Shown here: positions 8,569 through 18,400 of the stretch, in pieces
How the letters are laid out: each line of letters begins with the position of its first letter
Position numbering within the stretch: the stretch's first letter is position 1
NCBI RefSeq assembly: GCF_000255455.1
Contig: NZ_JH621248.1
Location: 5,055-69,054, forward strand
Direction of reading: 5' to 3'
DNA from: Aquimarina agarilytica ZC1
GTDB lineage: Bacteria; Bacteroidota; Bacteroidia; Flavobacteriales; Flavobacteriaceae
Length of the DNA stretch: 64,000 nucleotides
Translations under genes and position numbers: made by a program
Notes under the pieces: model-generated
The model's input: only the letters and a program-made list of their open reading frames with translations
Told to the model about the DNA's origin: nothing
Databases searched by the model: none

Positions 8569-9144
8569 ATGAAAAAGAACTTATTACTACTCGCTTTGGC
8601 ATTTGCTTTTTTACAAGCTAATGCTCAAAAATTTGACAAAATGGATAAAAGCCCTATGGACAGAGCTTATTATCCGGCCAATGCTGCACTACGCACGTTT
8701 GAAAAAACAGATGCTAAAAAGAAAGCTGCCATTCCTAAAATTAGAGTAACCTACTCTAGACCTGCAAAAAAAGGAAGAAAAATTTTTGGAGAACTCCTTA
8801 AATTCAATGAACCATGGAGAATCGGCGCCAACGAATCTACCGAAATTATTTTTATGACCGATGTTGTTTTTGGAGGCACTGATATAAAAGCTGGTCGTTA
8901 TTCACTTATTGCTATTCCCGAACAAGATCAATGGACACTTAAACTAAACACTTTACTTGATGGTTGGGGGAATTATGGATATGATGCTTCTTTGGACATT
9001 GCTAGCATTACATCACCAATACAAAATTCAAAAAAAGTAATCGAACATTTATCCATGGCTTTATATGAAACTTCGGAAAAAACAATACACTTAAAAATAG
9101 GTTGGGATAGCACATTTGCAACGTTTCCAATTCAATTAAAATAA
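8569..9144 (+). CDS. DUF2911 exported protein
   Basis: A 191-residue protein with a signal peptide (MKKNLLLLALAFAFLQANAQ, cleavage after residue 19 or 20). The mature part contains PKIRVTYSRPAKKGRKIFGEL, EPWRIGANESTEI and AGRYSLIAIP, the core signature of DUF2911, a common Bacteroidota periplasmic family of unknown function. The family is a single beta-rich domain and this copy is full length. It shares an operon with the preceding lipoprotein and the following DinB gene. Confidence 0.85.
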   Translation: MKKNLLLLALAFAFLQANAQKFDKMDKSPMDRAYYPANAALRTFEKTDAKKKAAIPKIRVTYSRPAKKGRKIFGELLKFNEPWRIGANESTEIIFMTDVVFGGTDIKAGRYSLIAIPEQDQWTLKLNTLLDGWGNYGYDASLDIASITSPIQNSKKVIEHLSMALYETSEKTIHLKIGWDSTFATFPIQLK

Positions 9145-9163
9145 CACTCTTAACATTAAAAAT

Positions 9164-9664
9164 ATGACACTTAAAGACATCATTTTACAAGAATTTAAAG
9201 ACGAAATGGAAACGAGCATTCGCATTTTTGAAGCCGTAACAGATGATATTTTTGATTTTACTCCACATGAAAAATCTAAAACTTTAGCTGAATTGGTAAA
9301 TCACATGACCGAAATACCTAGCTGGGTTGCTGGTGTTTTAGGAGCTTCTGAATTGGACTGGATGAAATACACTCCTCCTGCAAAAATTACTAATGCAACA
9401 GATTTAGTAGCTACTTATAAAAGTAATGTGGAAACAGCTATTAAAGCCTTTGACACTATTACCAATGAGGATTTAAATGCTGAATGGACTATGAAAAAAG
9501 GAGACTTTATCTTTTTTACGCTTTCTAAATATGCTGTTTTAAGAAAACTAATTATTAATCACACTATTCATCACAGAGCCCAAGTTGGATTATATTTAAG
9601 ACTAAACAATATTAGCGTTCCTGCTAGTTATGTTTCTTCTGCGGACGAAAACTTATTCGGATAA
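9164..9664 (+). CDS. DinB-family four-helix protein
   Basis: A 166-residue cytoplasmic protein of the DinB/YfiT superfamily, a four-helix bundle with a metal site. The three candidate His ligands are visible: one in ELVNHMTEIPSW and the pair in LIINHTIHHRAQVGLYLRL. Superfamily members include bacillithiol/mycothiol transferases and damage-inducible proteins of unclear role; the substrate here is unknown. Start ATG 9164, 19 bp after the DUF2911 stop; the next gene (peptide deformylase) begins 27 bp after its stop. Confidence 0.85.
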   Translation: MTLKDIILQEFKDEMETSIRIFEAVTDDIFDFTPHEKSKTLAELVNHMTEIPSWVAGVLGASELDWMKYTPPAKITNATDLVATYKSNVETAIKAFDTITNEDLNAEWTMKKGDFIFFTLSKYAVLRKLIINHTIHHRAQVGLYLRLNNISVPASYVSSADENLFG

Positions 9665-9691
9665 AAATCAACTATAACCCCACTTTATATA

Positions 9692-10216
9692 ATGGCAATA
9701 TTAAAAGTTATAAAAATGGGACATCCCACGTTACGCATGAAATCTGGTCATGTTGGTAATGAACTTCATTCATTTGAATTTCAAGCATTCATTGATGACC
9801 TAATTCACACCATGCGTAATTATAATGGTGCTGGGATTGCAGCACCTCAAGTTGCTTGTTTAAAAAGAGTCTTTGTTATGGAAATGCAAAATAATCCTCG
9901 TTACCCTAACAAAGATTCTTTTCTTTTAAAAGTTGTTATAAATCCTGAAATTGAATTTACGGATAATGAATTGGTGGATAGTTGGGAAGGTTGCTTATCA
10001 ATACCTAATATACGTGGTAAATTAAAACGGCATAAAAACATTATACTCAAAGGTCAAGACCGTATGGGGGATTATTTTGAAAAAAAACTAAGTGGTTTTG
10101 CAGCAATTGTCGCGCAACATGAACTAGATCATTTAAATGGCACGTTACTCATTGACCGCATGGATTCCATGGAAACACTTAGCTTTCAGGATGAATATGA
10201 AAAATACTGGATGTAG
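9692..10216 (+). CDS. def: Peptide deformylase
   Basis: A 174-residue metalloenzyme that removes the formyl group from the N-terminal Met of nascent proteins. All three family motifs are present: GAGIAAPQ (residues 46-53), EGCLS with metal-ligand C101, and HELDH with metal ligands H143 and H147 and catalytic E144. It sits in a run of accessory genes rather than beside fmt, so it may be a second deformylase copy; that cannot be decided from this window. Confidence 0.95.
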   Translation: MAILKVIKMGHPTLRMKSGHVGNELHSFEFQAFIDDLIHTMRNYNGAGIAAPQVACLKRVFVMEMQNNPRYPNKDSFLLKVVINPEIEFTDNELVDSWEGCLSIPNIRGKLKRHKNIILKGQDRMGDYFEKKLSGFAAIVAQHELDHLNGTLLIDRMDSMETLSFQDEYEKYWM

Positions 10217-10253
10217 TTATAAAAGTTAGCATCAAAAAACAAATAAAAAACTT

Positions 10254-10586
10254 ATGACGATAAATTATAACAATAAAACTTTTAAAGTTGCTGGAGATAG
10301 TGATGATGTTACTCATTTTAAATATTACCAAAAAGGCGATATCCTTTGGGGTGAATATGAAGGTGGCGGAGTAACTAAAGGAAGTCTAATTGCCAAGGTA
10401 GAGCCTAACGGTACGTTACAAATGCACTACCAACACTTAAATGCTAATTTAGAATTTAAGCTAGGAAAATGTGTTTCTATTCCTAAAATACTCCAAGATG
10501 GTCGAATAGAATTATTTGAGAAATACGAATCTGTGAATACCGAAATAATAAATAAAGGAGAAATTACTTTAATAGAAGTTATCTAA
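10254..10586 (+). CDS. Small conserved beta protein, 'N-acetylglutamate synthase' family by label only
   Basis: A 110-residue protein rich in Gly and aromatic residues with an alternating-strand pattern (MTINYNNKTFKV, FKYYQKGDILWGEYEGGGV, GTLQMHYQHLN, GRIELFEKYE). It resembles a family often called n-acetylglutamate synthase in databases, but it is far too short for that enzyme and has no acetyl-CoA motif, so the label should not be taken as a function. It ends 1 bp before the M14 peptidase gene, so the two are tightly coupled. Confidence 0.7.
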   Translation: MTINYNNKTFKVAGDSDDVTHFKYYQKGDILWGEYEGGGVTKGSLIAKVEPNGTLQMHYQHLNANLEFKLGKCVSIPKILQDGRIELFEKYESVNTEIINKGEITLIEVI

Positions 10587-10587
10587 A

Positions 10588-11619
10588 ATGGAACTTTACC
10601 AATACATACCCTCTATACTGAAGGCCTCTATTTTTAACATTCGGGGTATTAAGATAGGGACTTCAATAGAGGGTAGAAGTATTGAAGGTTTTATTTATGG
10701 AAATGGGTCTCTAAAGATTAGTCTTATTGCTGGAAATCATGCCGATGAACCTATTGGTCCTTTATTACTAAAAAAACTAGTAAGCTTTTTATCTGAGCTA
10801 AAAAACGAGCATACTTTATTACAAAAGTACACTTGGTACATTATACCCCACACTAATCCAGATGGGGAGCAACGAAACAAAAAATGGTACTCTTACAATG
10901 ATACCGAAACTCATTTAGCTACTTATTTAACTCATGTAACTCGAGAACTTCCTGGACATGATATGGAATTTGGATTTCCCGTTGAGGGAAAACACAATGC
11001 TTTAAGACCCGAGAATGAGTCCATTTATAATTTTTGGAAAAAAGCAAACACCTCATTTGACCTGCATGTATCACTACACGGAATGACCACAACTTACGGC
11101 CCTTGGTTTTTAATAGATGAAAATTGGATAAATCGTACCCAAAAACTAAGATCCCAATGCGCCCTTCGTACCAAAAAATTAGGTTATCATTTATTCGATT
11201 TAGACCGAAAAGGCGAAAAAGGTTTCAAACGTATTGATGAAGGTTTTTGTACGCGACCTGATAGCAATGAAATGAAAAAACATTTTTTAGCACTTAATGA
11301 CATTGAAACTGCACAAAAATTTCATCCTAGCTCTATGGAATCAATTCGTAGTTTGAGTGACGATTGTTTAACATTAGTTTCGGAAATGCCTTTATTCATT
11401 TTCCCTAAAGAAACTAGACAATTAAAATGGCCCGATCCTTTTTTACAAAAATGGTCTACTCAATTTGCTTCGTGGAAATTACAATTAGCTCAAGGAAAAA
11501 TCACTCCCGAACAATGTACTATTGAGGCTAAAGATTTAGGAGTTATCCCAATGCCTTGGGAAGATCAAATGCGACTACAATGGCAACTTATTGTTTCTGG
11601 TATCGAAAGTGTTTCTTAA
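10588..11619 (+). CDS. M14-family zinc carboxypeptidase-like protein
   Basis: A 343-residue protein of the M14 (zinc carboxypeptidase/succinylglutamate desuccinylase) fold. Likely zinc ligands are in the HxxE motif of AGNHADEPIGP and the His of VSLHGMTTTYGP. PHTNPDGEQRN matches the Asn/Arg substrate-carboxylate region. No signal peptide, so cytoplasmic, unlike many M14 peptidases. It may act on a peptide or an acyl-amino acid. It is the last gene of the plus-strand run and ends at a convergent terminator shared with the thioredoxin gene. Confidence 0.85.
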   Translation: MELYQYIPSILKASIFNIRGIKIGTSIEGRSIEGFIYGNGSLKISLIAGNHADEPIGPLLLKKLVSFLSELKNEHTLLQKYTWYIIPHTNPDGEQRNKKWYSYNDTETHLATYLTHVTRELPGHDMEFGFPVEGKHNALRPENESIYNFWKKANTSFDLHVSLHGMTTTYGPWFLIDENWINRTQKLRSQCALRTKKLGYHLFDLDRKGEKGFKRIDEGFCTRPDSNEMKKHFLALNDIETAQKFHPSSMESIRSLSDDCLTLVSEMPLFIFPKETRQLKWPDPFLQKWSTQFASWKLQLAQGKITPEQCTIEAKDLGVIPMPWEDQMRLQWQLIVSGIESVS

Positions 11620-11636
11620 CTATAAATAATTGACCA

Positions 11637-11670
11637 AAAAAGCCATCTAAGATATTCTCAAATGGCTTTT
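11637..11670. terminator. Convergent terminator between the M14 peptidase and thioredoxin genes
   Basis: AAAAGCCAT (about 11638-11646) pairs with ATGGCTTTT (11662-11670), with A/T runs on both sides. This allows termination in both directions for the two convergent genes. Confidence 0.65.
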
Positions 11671-11696
11671 CTAATTTATTCTAATTTAACTTTTAG

Positions 11697-12020
11697 CTAC
11701 AATAAGGTATCTATTTTTGCCCTCAATTGATCTTCTGGCGCAAGCCCAATAATTTGATCAACTACCTTAGTATCTTTTATAAAAAATAAGGCTGGAATAC
11801 TACGTATTTTAAATTGAGCCGATAATTCTCTGTTCTTATCTACATTAACCTTTCTAATTTCAAATCGTCCGGCATATTCATCCGATAATTTTTCTACTAC
11901 GGGCAATAATGTCTGACAAGGTCCACACCAATCGGCATAAAAATCCAATAACACAGGCTTATCCTGACTCAATACTTCATTAAAATCTTTATTATTTTCT
12001 ATTGCTTTCATATATTTCAT
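11697..12020 (-). CDS. Thioredoxin
   Basis: A 107-residue thioredoxin-fold protein with the canonical active site WCGPC (C32, C35), conserved DFYADWCGPC context and cis-Pro in RSIPALFF. It reduces protein disulfides in the cytoplasm; there is no signal peptide. It is the last gene of a minus-strand set with OsmC (48-bp gap) and a cysteine hydrolase, distinct from the stand-alone trxA near 26.8 kb. A dedicated reductant for the neighbouring OsmC peroxidase is plausible but inferred. Confidence 0.93.
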   Translation of the reverse strand: MKYMKAIENNKDFNEVLSQDKPVLLDFYADWCGPCQTLLPVVEKLSDEYAGRFEIRKVNVDKNRELSAQFKIRSIPALFFIKDTKVVDQIIGLAPEDQLRAKIDTLL

Positions 12021-12068
12021 TCGTTGTTAAAACTTTCTGCATTGAAAAACACAATGCAGAAAGTGATT

Positions 12069-12488
12069 TTAGTAAACTGATTCTAGCACTGTAGAATCTT
12101 CAAATTCCCATTCCCCTCTAAGCATTCGGGTAACATAACAATTATCTGCTTCCTTTATTAAATAAACACGTTGCTCTTCTGTTAAATGACCTTCGATACT
12201 TATGCTTGATGTCACTTTTGTTTTTAAGCTTCCATCCTCATTTCTAGAAACTACTTGCGATAAATCAGCATCTACATTTCCAATTTCCCATCCTTTTCTG
12301 CGTGCTACATTGCGTATGGTTGCCACTTTACACATAGAAATGCCTGCTAACAAAAATTCTACTGGCGAAAAACCTAAATCAGTTCCCTTTGCAGGTTTTG
12401 GTTCGTCACCTACAACCGAGTGCCTTCCATTGCTAATAATAGACTGATAACCTGTTGGAATATTTTTTATTTTAATTTCTGTAGCCAT
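12069..12488 (-). CDS. OsmC/Ohr-family peroxidase-like protein
   Basis: A 139-residue OsmC-family protein with both peroxidatic/resolving cysteines (C53 in GISMCKVATIRNVARRKGW and C117 in EADNCYVTRML). The family reduces organic hydroperoxides using a dithiol reductant. The start lies 5 bp after the stop of the cysteine-hydrolase gene, so they share an mRNA. Cytoplasmic. The thioredoxin gene downstream could provide reducing power. Confidence 0.9.
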   Translation of the reverse strand: MATEIKIKNIPTGYQSIISNGRHSVVGDEPKPAKGTDLGFSPVEFLLAGISMCKVATIRNVARRKGWEIGNVDADLSQVVSRNEDGSLKTKVTSSISIEGHLTEEQRVYLIKEADNCYVTRMLRGEWEFEDSTVLESVY

Positions 12489-12493
12489 ATCAA

Positions 12494-13222
12494 TTACTTC
12501 GCTGTTTTAATTTCTTTTACAATCTCATCGGTAGTAAACACATGGCTAGCAATCATTTTAAAATTCACTAGAGCTGCTTCATACGCATTCATATTGGGTA
12601 AAATTGCTCCTGCAGTGGCATCAGATACTACTGCTACTCTAAACCCAGACTCCACTAAGTCTCTCATATGCGATTCCGTACAAAGGTTAGCCGACATGCC
12701 TCCTAATATTACATTATCAAATCCATGTTTACGCAATTGTAATGCTAAATCATTAGATTCTGGTCCATATACTTTATGAGGATTTGTTACTATGACATTC
12801 TCACCATCGATATATTTTTTGTAACGATCTAACCAATCCGCACCCGAATTTTCAAAACCGTCTGTTTTTAATGTATGCGATCGATCAAACATGTTAATCT
12901 TGTGCATTAATGCCTCTAATGCGCCTTCTATTTTCCAATTGTGATCATGCTTGTAATAATAATGAGGAGAAACAAATACAGTCATATTTTTTTCCTTTGC
13001 TACTTTAAACAAGGACTCTAGATTTTCGACTGTATTATTTGCTGTTACACTTTTTCCAACCACTCCCCAGGTGACACCATCGGGACTTAGAAAATCATTT
13101 TGTGGGTCCGTAATAACTATTGCTGTTCGTGAATCCACCGTAAAACCAGGATCTGGCAACTGTGCAAATGCACCTAAGCTTGTTAGTACTACTGCTGCTA
13201 AACTTGTTACTATATTTTTCAT
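12494..13222 (-). CDS. Exported isochorismatase-family cysteine hydrolase
   Basis: A 242-residue cysteine hydrolase with a signal peptide (MKNIVTSLAAVVLTSLGAFAQ), unusual for a family that is mostly cytoplasmic. The catalytic triad is visible: Asp39 (TDPQNDFLSPDG), Lys150 (TNPHKVYG) and Cys181 (GGMSANLCTESHMRDL). Family members hydrolyse amides or vinyl ethers (nicotinamidase, isochorismatase, N-carbamoyl hydrolases); the substrate here is unknown. It is the first enzyme gene behind the AraC regulator (74-bp gap) and is coupled to OsmC. Confidence 0.88.
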   Translation of the reverse strand: MKNIVTSLAAVVLTSLGAFAQLPDPGFTVDSRTAIVITDPQNDFLSPDGVTWGVVGKSVTANNTVENLESLFKVAKEKNMTVFVSPHYYYKHDHNWKIEGALEALMHKINMFDRSHTLKTDGFENSGADWLDRYKKYIDGENVIVTNPHKVYGPESNDLALQLRKHGFDNVILGGMSANLCTESHMRDLVESGFRVAVVSDATAGAILPNMNAYEAALVNFKMIASHVFTTDEIVKEIKTAK

Positions 13223-13296
13223 TTTGTAATGTTTTATGTTAAACTTTAACTTGACATTACAAATGTCGGCAGATATAGAAATTAATCTGTAGGTAA

Positions 13297-14148
13297 CTAT
13301 TCCTTAAGAGTTGGCAATTCTTCCCGAAGCCTATTTTGCTTAAATTCTGAAGGAGAAACTCCTTCATGTTTTTTAAAAAAACGGCTAAATGACTGAATAT
13401 CGTCAAAACCAATTTCAAAGGCAATTTCTTTAATATGTAATGAAGAGTACCAAAGTAACCTACGAGACTCAAGCATTATTCTATCCTGAATATACTGTAA
13501 AGGCGTTTTTGATCCTATTTTTGAAAATAAATTAGATAGTGTTTTTGGCGATTTATATAAAAGTTCGGCATATTCTGTAACCGAATGCATTTCTCTAAAA
13601 TGTTGTTCTACTAAAAAATTAAATTCTCGCACTATATCCGAATCCTCCTTTTTATCGGGGTAATTTTCTTGATTTTTATAAACACGTGCACACAAAATCA
13701 AATAACGCTTTAGCATCATTTGCAACATTTCGATCTGTAAACTATCATCCGATTCCATTTCAATGCAAAACATTTTCCACAGAATCTCAAACTTATTAAG
13801 CTCTTCCTCTGGTATCGTAACAATAGGTAATTGCGATGCTCCAAAAAATAAGATGCCTTTACAGCCTACCTCGGTATCATGATCAAGAATACAGTAAAAA
13901 GGCCTATTAAAACGTAGTAATCTAATTTTTCCAATTTTCTTGGCTGAAATTCTATGAAACTCCGTCAAAAAAACAATTTGATTTGGCTCAAAAGAAAAGT
14001 GCTTCCCATCAATTATAAGCTCATTAATATCTTCGACAAACCACAATACAGTCAAGCTACTTTCTAATTGATCGTTGAGTACATGACAGGTTTTAAAATC
14101 AATAATTTCTAACTGCAAATATTCTTGTACACTTCCAAGGAACTTCAT
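13297..14148 (-). CDS. AraC-family transcriptional regulator
   Basis: A 283-residue regulator. The N-terminal half (about 1-150) is a cupin-like sensor (SSLTVLWFVEDINELIIDGKHF). Residues about 178-275 form the AraC DNA-binding domain with MHSVTEYAELLYKSPKTLSNLF and IKEIAFEIGFDDIQSFSRFFKKHEGVSPSEF. It heads the minus-strand set hydrolase-OsmC-thioredoxin and probably controls it, a layout that mirrors the AraC cluster at 3.6-6.8 kb. The inducer is unknown. Confidence 0.9.
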   Translation of the reverse strand: MKFLGSVQEYLQLEIIDFKTCHVLNDQLESSLTVLWFVEDINELIIDGKHFSFEPNQIVFLTEFHRISAKKIGKIRLLRFNRPFYCILDHDTEVGCKGILFFGASQLPIVTIPEEELNKFEILWKMFCIEMESDDSLQIEMLQMMLKRYLILCARVYKNQENYPDKKEDSDIVREFNFLVEQHFREMHSVTEYAELLYKSPKTLSNLFSKIGSKTPLQYIQDRIMLESRRLLWYSSLHIKEIAFEIGFDDIQSFSRFFKKHEGVSPSEFKQNRLREELPTLKE

Positions 14149-14394
14149 TTTTTACTTAAAATATTACTACAAACTCATCAAATTCGGAGCTCATAAATTA
14201 TTATCATATTCATGATAAAGTTATGCATTAAATACCAAAATATATTGAACGACTTCCTTTACAACTATTAATTTTATCATATTAATAAAAATTAAAAAAA
14301 GAGGTAATTACTAACGTATGTTAATATTTTATCAAATATCAATAAATATATTTTTGTTTATCCTATTAGAGTTATCTTTAAACAAAAAAAACAC

Positions 14395-14856
14395 ATGAAC
14401 ACTTTACAAAATTGTTTATTAAAACTTGATCTAGTAGCAGAAATCAATCAAAAAATGATTGTTCACTATGATACATTAATAAATAACAATGATTTAGAAG
14501 AAATTATACCTTCTTTGGAATTTTTAAAAAGTCAAAAAAAACGATTTTACAATGCCTCTGTTTATGAAATTGACCGTTTAAAAAAACAATACCCAAGTGT
14601 TGATGTAAGCATTAAAGATGATTTTAAACTAGACTTCACTATACCGATTATCAATTCTGAAAATATTGATTCTTATTTGCTACAATTAATAGCTACTGAA
14701 CAAGATTTTATTGGTTTTTATTTAAAAATTACTTGTAAACTGAATCCAGTAGGAGCTGTTTTTCATCGTTTTGTAAATCACATAAACGAAATGAGAGAAA
14801 GTCTAACTATGCTAGAACGTAATGTAACTCACCAACAGCAACTTTTAATAGCTTAG
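14395..14856 (+). CDS. Hypothetical helical protein
   Basis: A 153-residue cytoplasmic protein I do not recognise. It is predicted mostly helical, with heptad-like segments (MNTLQNCLLKLDLVAEINQK and EFLKSQKKRFYNASVYEIDRLKKQ) and a C-terminal helix ending HQQQLLIA, consistent with a four-helix bundle, but without the Glu/His metal set of ferritin-like proteins. An AT-rich 246-bp region precedes it and a 577-bp non-coding region follows. The start ATG at 14395 follows an A-rich leader, as usual here. Confidence 0.6.
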   Translation: MNTLQNCLLKLDLVAEINQKMIVHYDTLINNNDLEEIIPSLEFLKSQKKRFYNASVYEIDRLKKQYPSVDVSIKDDFKLDFTIPIINSENIDSYLLQLIATEQDFIGFYLKITCKLNPVGAVFHRFVNHINEMRESLTMLERNVTHQQQLLIA

Positions 14857-15433
14857 ATTCGAATTCTGTCATATATTGTTTCTCAAATTAAGCCTTTCCA
14901 TTACACATCAAACGATACAAAAAATTTATTGAAATGATTTTCAATAAGTTACAAAAACTATATAATCGCTGAAATACCATTATTTTAAGCTAAACAACTC
15001 AAAATAAATAATTTAGGAAAGAAAAAACCTACTGATTACTAGTGCTTTAACAATCTCCTTGTTTGTATTTTTGATGCCGTTCATTACTATTTAACAAAAC
15101 ATTTATGCTCACACAATTGTTTTGTCATTATTAAAATAGTAATCGAACTATTACAACAACTATCAACTAACAAAGCAATTATTTTTAAATCCCCCATCAT
15201 CAATTTTAAGTGATTTTACAATCAGTTCACTAGTCATAACGTATGCTTATTTTTTTGCATAAAATATGCAACTAAGCTTATGTAATTATAAGTTGAATGC
15301 ATTACAACGTTTTCTTTTAAAATGATTGTAAAAATTAAAAATTCATCTTAAAATGGCGGTGATATTTATATAATTCTAATCAAGACTAATTATTATAATA
15401 ACAAACAATAACCATTAAAAACTAAACTAATTC
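14857..15433 (+). other. 577-bp non-coding region before the agarase-like gene
   Basis: No convincing ORF or RNA gene is visible. It must hold the promoter and leader of the GH86-like gene. The most distinctive element is a perfect inverted repeat at 15255-15271. The rest is AT-rich without clear structure. The long leader is consistent with regulated expression. Confidence 0.5.
15255..15271. promoter_or_regulatory. Inverted repeat TTGCATA-N3-TATGCAA
   Basis: A perfect 7-bp inverted repeat with a 3-nt spacer lies 163 bp upstream of the GH86-like start. Its size and symmetry suit a dimeric regulator. No regulator gene for it is recognisable beside it, other than the hybrid sensor kinase downstream, which lacks a DNA-binding domain. 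Confidence 0.35.
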
Positions 15434-18400
15434 ATGAAAACCAAATTAACATTAGTATTATCCTTAGCCAGTTTATTGGGAGGAATCAATACTGTTTCTG
15501 CGCAAAGTGTCCCTGTGGACATCAATCTGGACATTAAACACTCTGTGGGTGGAGTTTCGGACTTTGGTCGCGAAAGACACATCACTGTACATGCTAATTT
15601 AAGTGAGCCAGACTGGGTGGGAGAAGAAGAAAAGGTTGACTACCTTTTCAATAAACTTGATGCCTATCTAGGTAGAGACAACGGAAGAGCTACATTCTTA
15701 TTTGAGGACACTCCCGTTGATCCAAGAATAGCCAATTACCCTCATATAGACTCCATGGCAATTAAAGCTGCCTTTTGGAACGGAGAATATGAAAAGCTTG
15801 AACCTTTCCGATTACAATACGAGGCACGTTCCTCGGAAATGATCATGGGTACCAATCCACATCCGACATATCCTACCTTAAGCTGGTTTGATAATGGATT
15901 AACAAAAACAGATCCCGCATGGCAACCTAAGGACGTTACTACTACTGCTGATTGGGTAGTTGAATATTTAGACAAATATTTTGCTAAAAATGACACCGAA
16001 GATGGGCCTCAATTACCAAAATATTGGGAAGTAATTAATGAACCAGATATGCTAATGATGACTGGACAATTCATGGTAACTTCACAAGAAAAACTATGGG
16101 AATATCACAATTTAGTAGCTAAAGGAGTTAAAGAACGACTTGGAAGCCAAGCTCCTTTAATTGGAGGTATGACTTGGGGGCAACATGATTTTCATTTACC
16201 CGATGGTTTAGGGCGCTTTGATGTAGGGCATTATGACAAATACTTAACTCCCGAACAAATACCCGTATTTTTTGAAATGAGCAAAACCGATTTAACTGCA
16301 ACCCGAAATAATGAATGGTACCAGTGGGATGTAATGTGGAAAGGCTTTATGGATACTGCTGGTGAAAATATGGACTTTTATTCCGTTCACGTTTACGATT
16401 GGCCTATTTGGAATGGAAACGCTCCTAACATTAGATCTGGTGGTCATACCGAAGCTATGCTGGATATGATGGAATGGTATGATGTGCATAAATTTGGAAA
16501 ACGTAAGGACGTTGTTATTTCCGAATATGGTGCCGTAACTAATTACATAGACCAACCTGGCTTAGACCCCGCCCGTAGAGACTGGGAAAACTTAAAACCT
16601 TTCTCTCAAATGATGATGCAGTTTTTAGAAAGACCAGACTATATCATAAAAACAATGCCTTTTACTCCTTTAAAAGCTGAATGGGGTGACTACCGAAATG
16701 CCAACGGAGAAGTAACTAGTAGATACCCATATACCATGATGGATCAAGATGCGAATGGTGACTGGCAATGGAGTGAATTTATTAAATGGTATGAATTATG
16801 GTCAGATGTGAAAGGTACGCGTATAGATACTAAAGCTGGCGACTTAGATATTCAAGTAGATGCTTATGTTGATGGTAATACTGCTTACCTTATACTTAAC
16901 AACCTTGAAAGAACAGACAAAACACTTGATCTAAACTTTTTTGGCGAAAATGGAAATACTATTGATAATGTAACTATCAAACATTTATACCTAAATGGCA
17001 ACCAACCTACACTTACAGATAACACTGTAAATAGTGCTCCAAAATCGGTAACATTAGGCGCCGAAGCTACAATGATATTAGCTTACAACTTTTCTAGTGA
17101 CATCGCTATTAATCACACTTCAAAAGAGAAAAAGTATTATGGCGAAAGCTTGAGTGGATCAAATGGAGCTACTCCTCATAGAGTTAAAGTTGAAAATGGA
17201 ACGATGACTGCTCAAGTCAATGGTGTAGCAGTACCCTCAAAAGGAGAAGCGATGTTAAGACTTTGTGGTGCTTATTTTTGGGAGCATGTTACCAGACAAG
17301 ATGACAGAAATGTTATTAGTGTAAATGGATTCCCATTAGAATTCAACTCTGACTGGAGAGGGGAAGATCCGCAAAAAAACGTATTCTTTGGTGTATTAGA
17401 AATTCCTATTCCGCTTGAGTACTTAAAAACAAATAATGTAATTAAAAGTACACTTCAAAACTCGAACACTTATACTAACGTAAGTATTCAAGTTTGGGAC
17501 ATGAGTAAAAATCCCGGGAGAACCGATGGAGGTGACGTAAAAGATACAATTGACGTTACAGGTATTAGCCTTACAGCTCAAAACACAGCTGTTGACATGG
17601 GACAAACTGTTGCTCTAAATGCAACAATTGCACCTACAGATGCTACTAACCAATTAATCACATGGTCATCTAGTGAACCAAGTATAGCTACAGTAAACGG
17701 AAATGGAGTAGTTAGTGGTATTGCAGCCGGAAAAACAAGCATTACTGCAACAACAGCCGATGGAAACTTTACAGATACGATTGAAATTACTGTAAACCCA
17801 GCAGTAGTAACTATAGTGGATGTTACTGCTGTAAATGTTACAACAACATCTAATTCAATAACTGTTGGTCAAACAACTCAAGTAACCGCAAATGTAGTTC
17901 CTGCAAATGCAACTAATAAAGCAATTAACTGGTCTTCAAATAACACATCTGTAGCTACAGTAGATACTAATGGTTTAGTTTTAGCTGTTGCTGAAGGAAG
18001 TGCTATAATTACTGCAACTACCGATGATGGAGGATTCTCTGATACTACAACTATTAGCGTTAATAAGCCCGTAGTTATTATTGGTGACTCACTTCTTATT
18101 CAAGCCGAAGATTTTTCTGCAACTGGGGGGACCTTTGGAGGATTTGAAACATATACTATCGGAAACATTACTGCTACCAATTTTAACCAAACTGGTGATT
18201 GGGCAGAGTATACGGTAACTATTGCCGATGGAGGAACTTATCAAGTTGACTATTTAATTGCTACTCCATTAGACAATACAGCTATTGAATTCATTTTAGA
18301 TGGAAATTCAATAATGACGGATAATGTCCCTAATAATGGAGACTGGGATAGTTTTACCTCATTAAAAGGAAGTCAAAATGTTGCTCTTACAAGCGGGGCA

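Noticed and set aside
12420-12779. 119-codon plus-strand ORF
   Set aside because: It lies antisense to the cysteine-hydrolase and OsmC genes, both of which have complete active sites.
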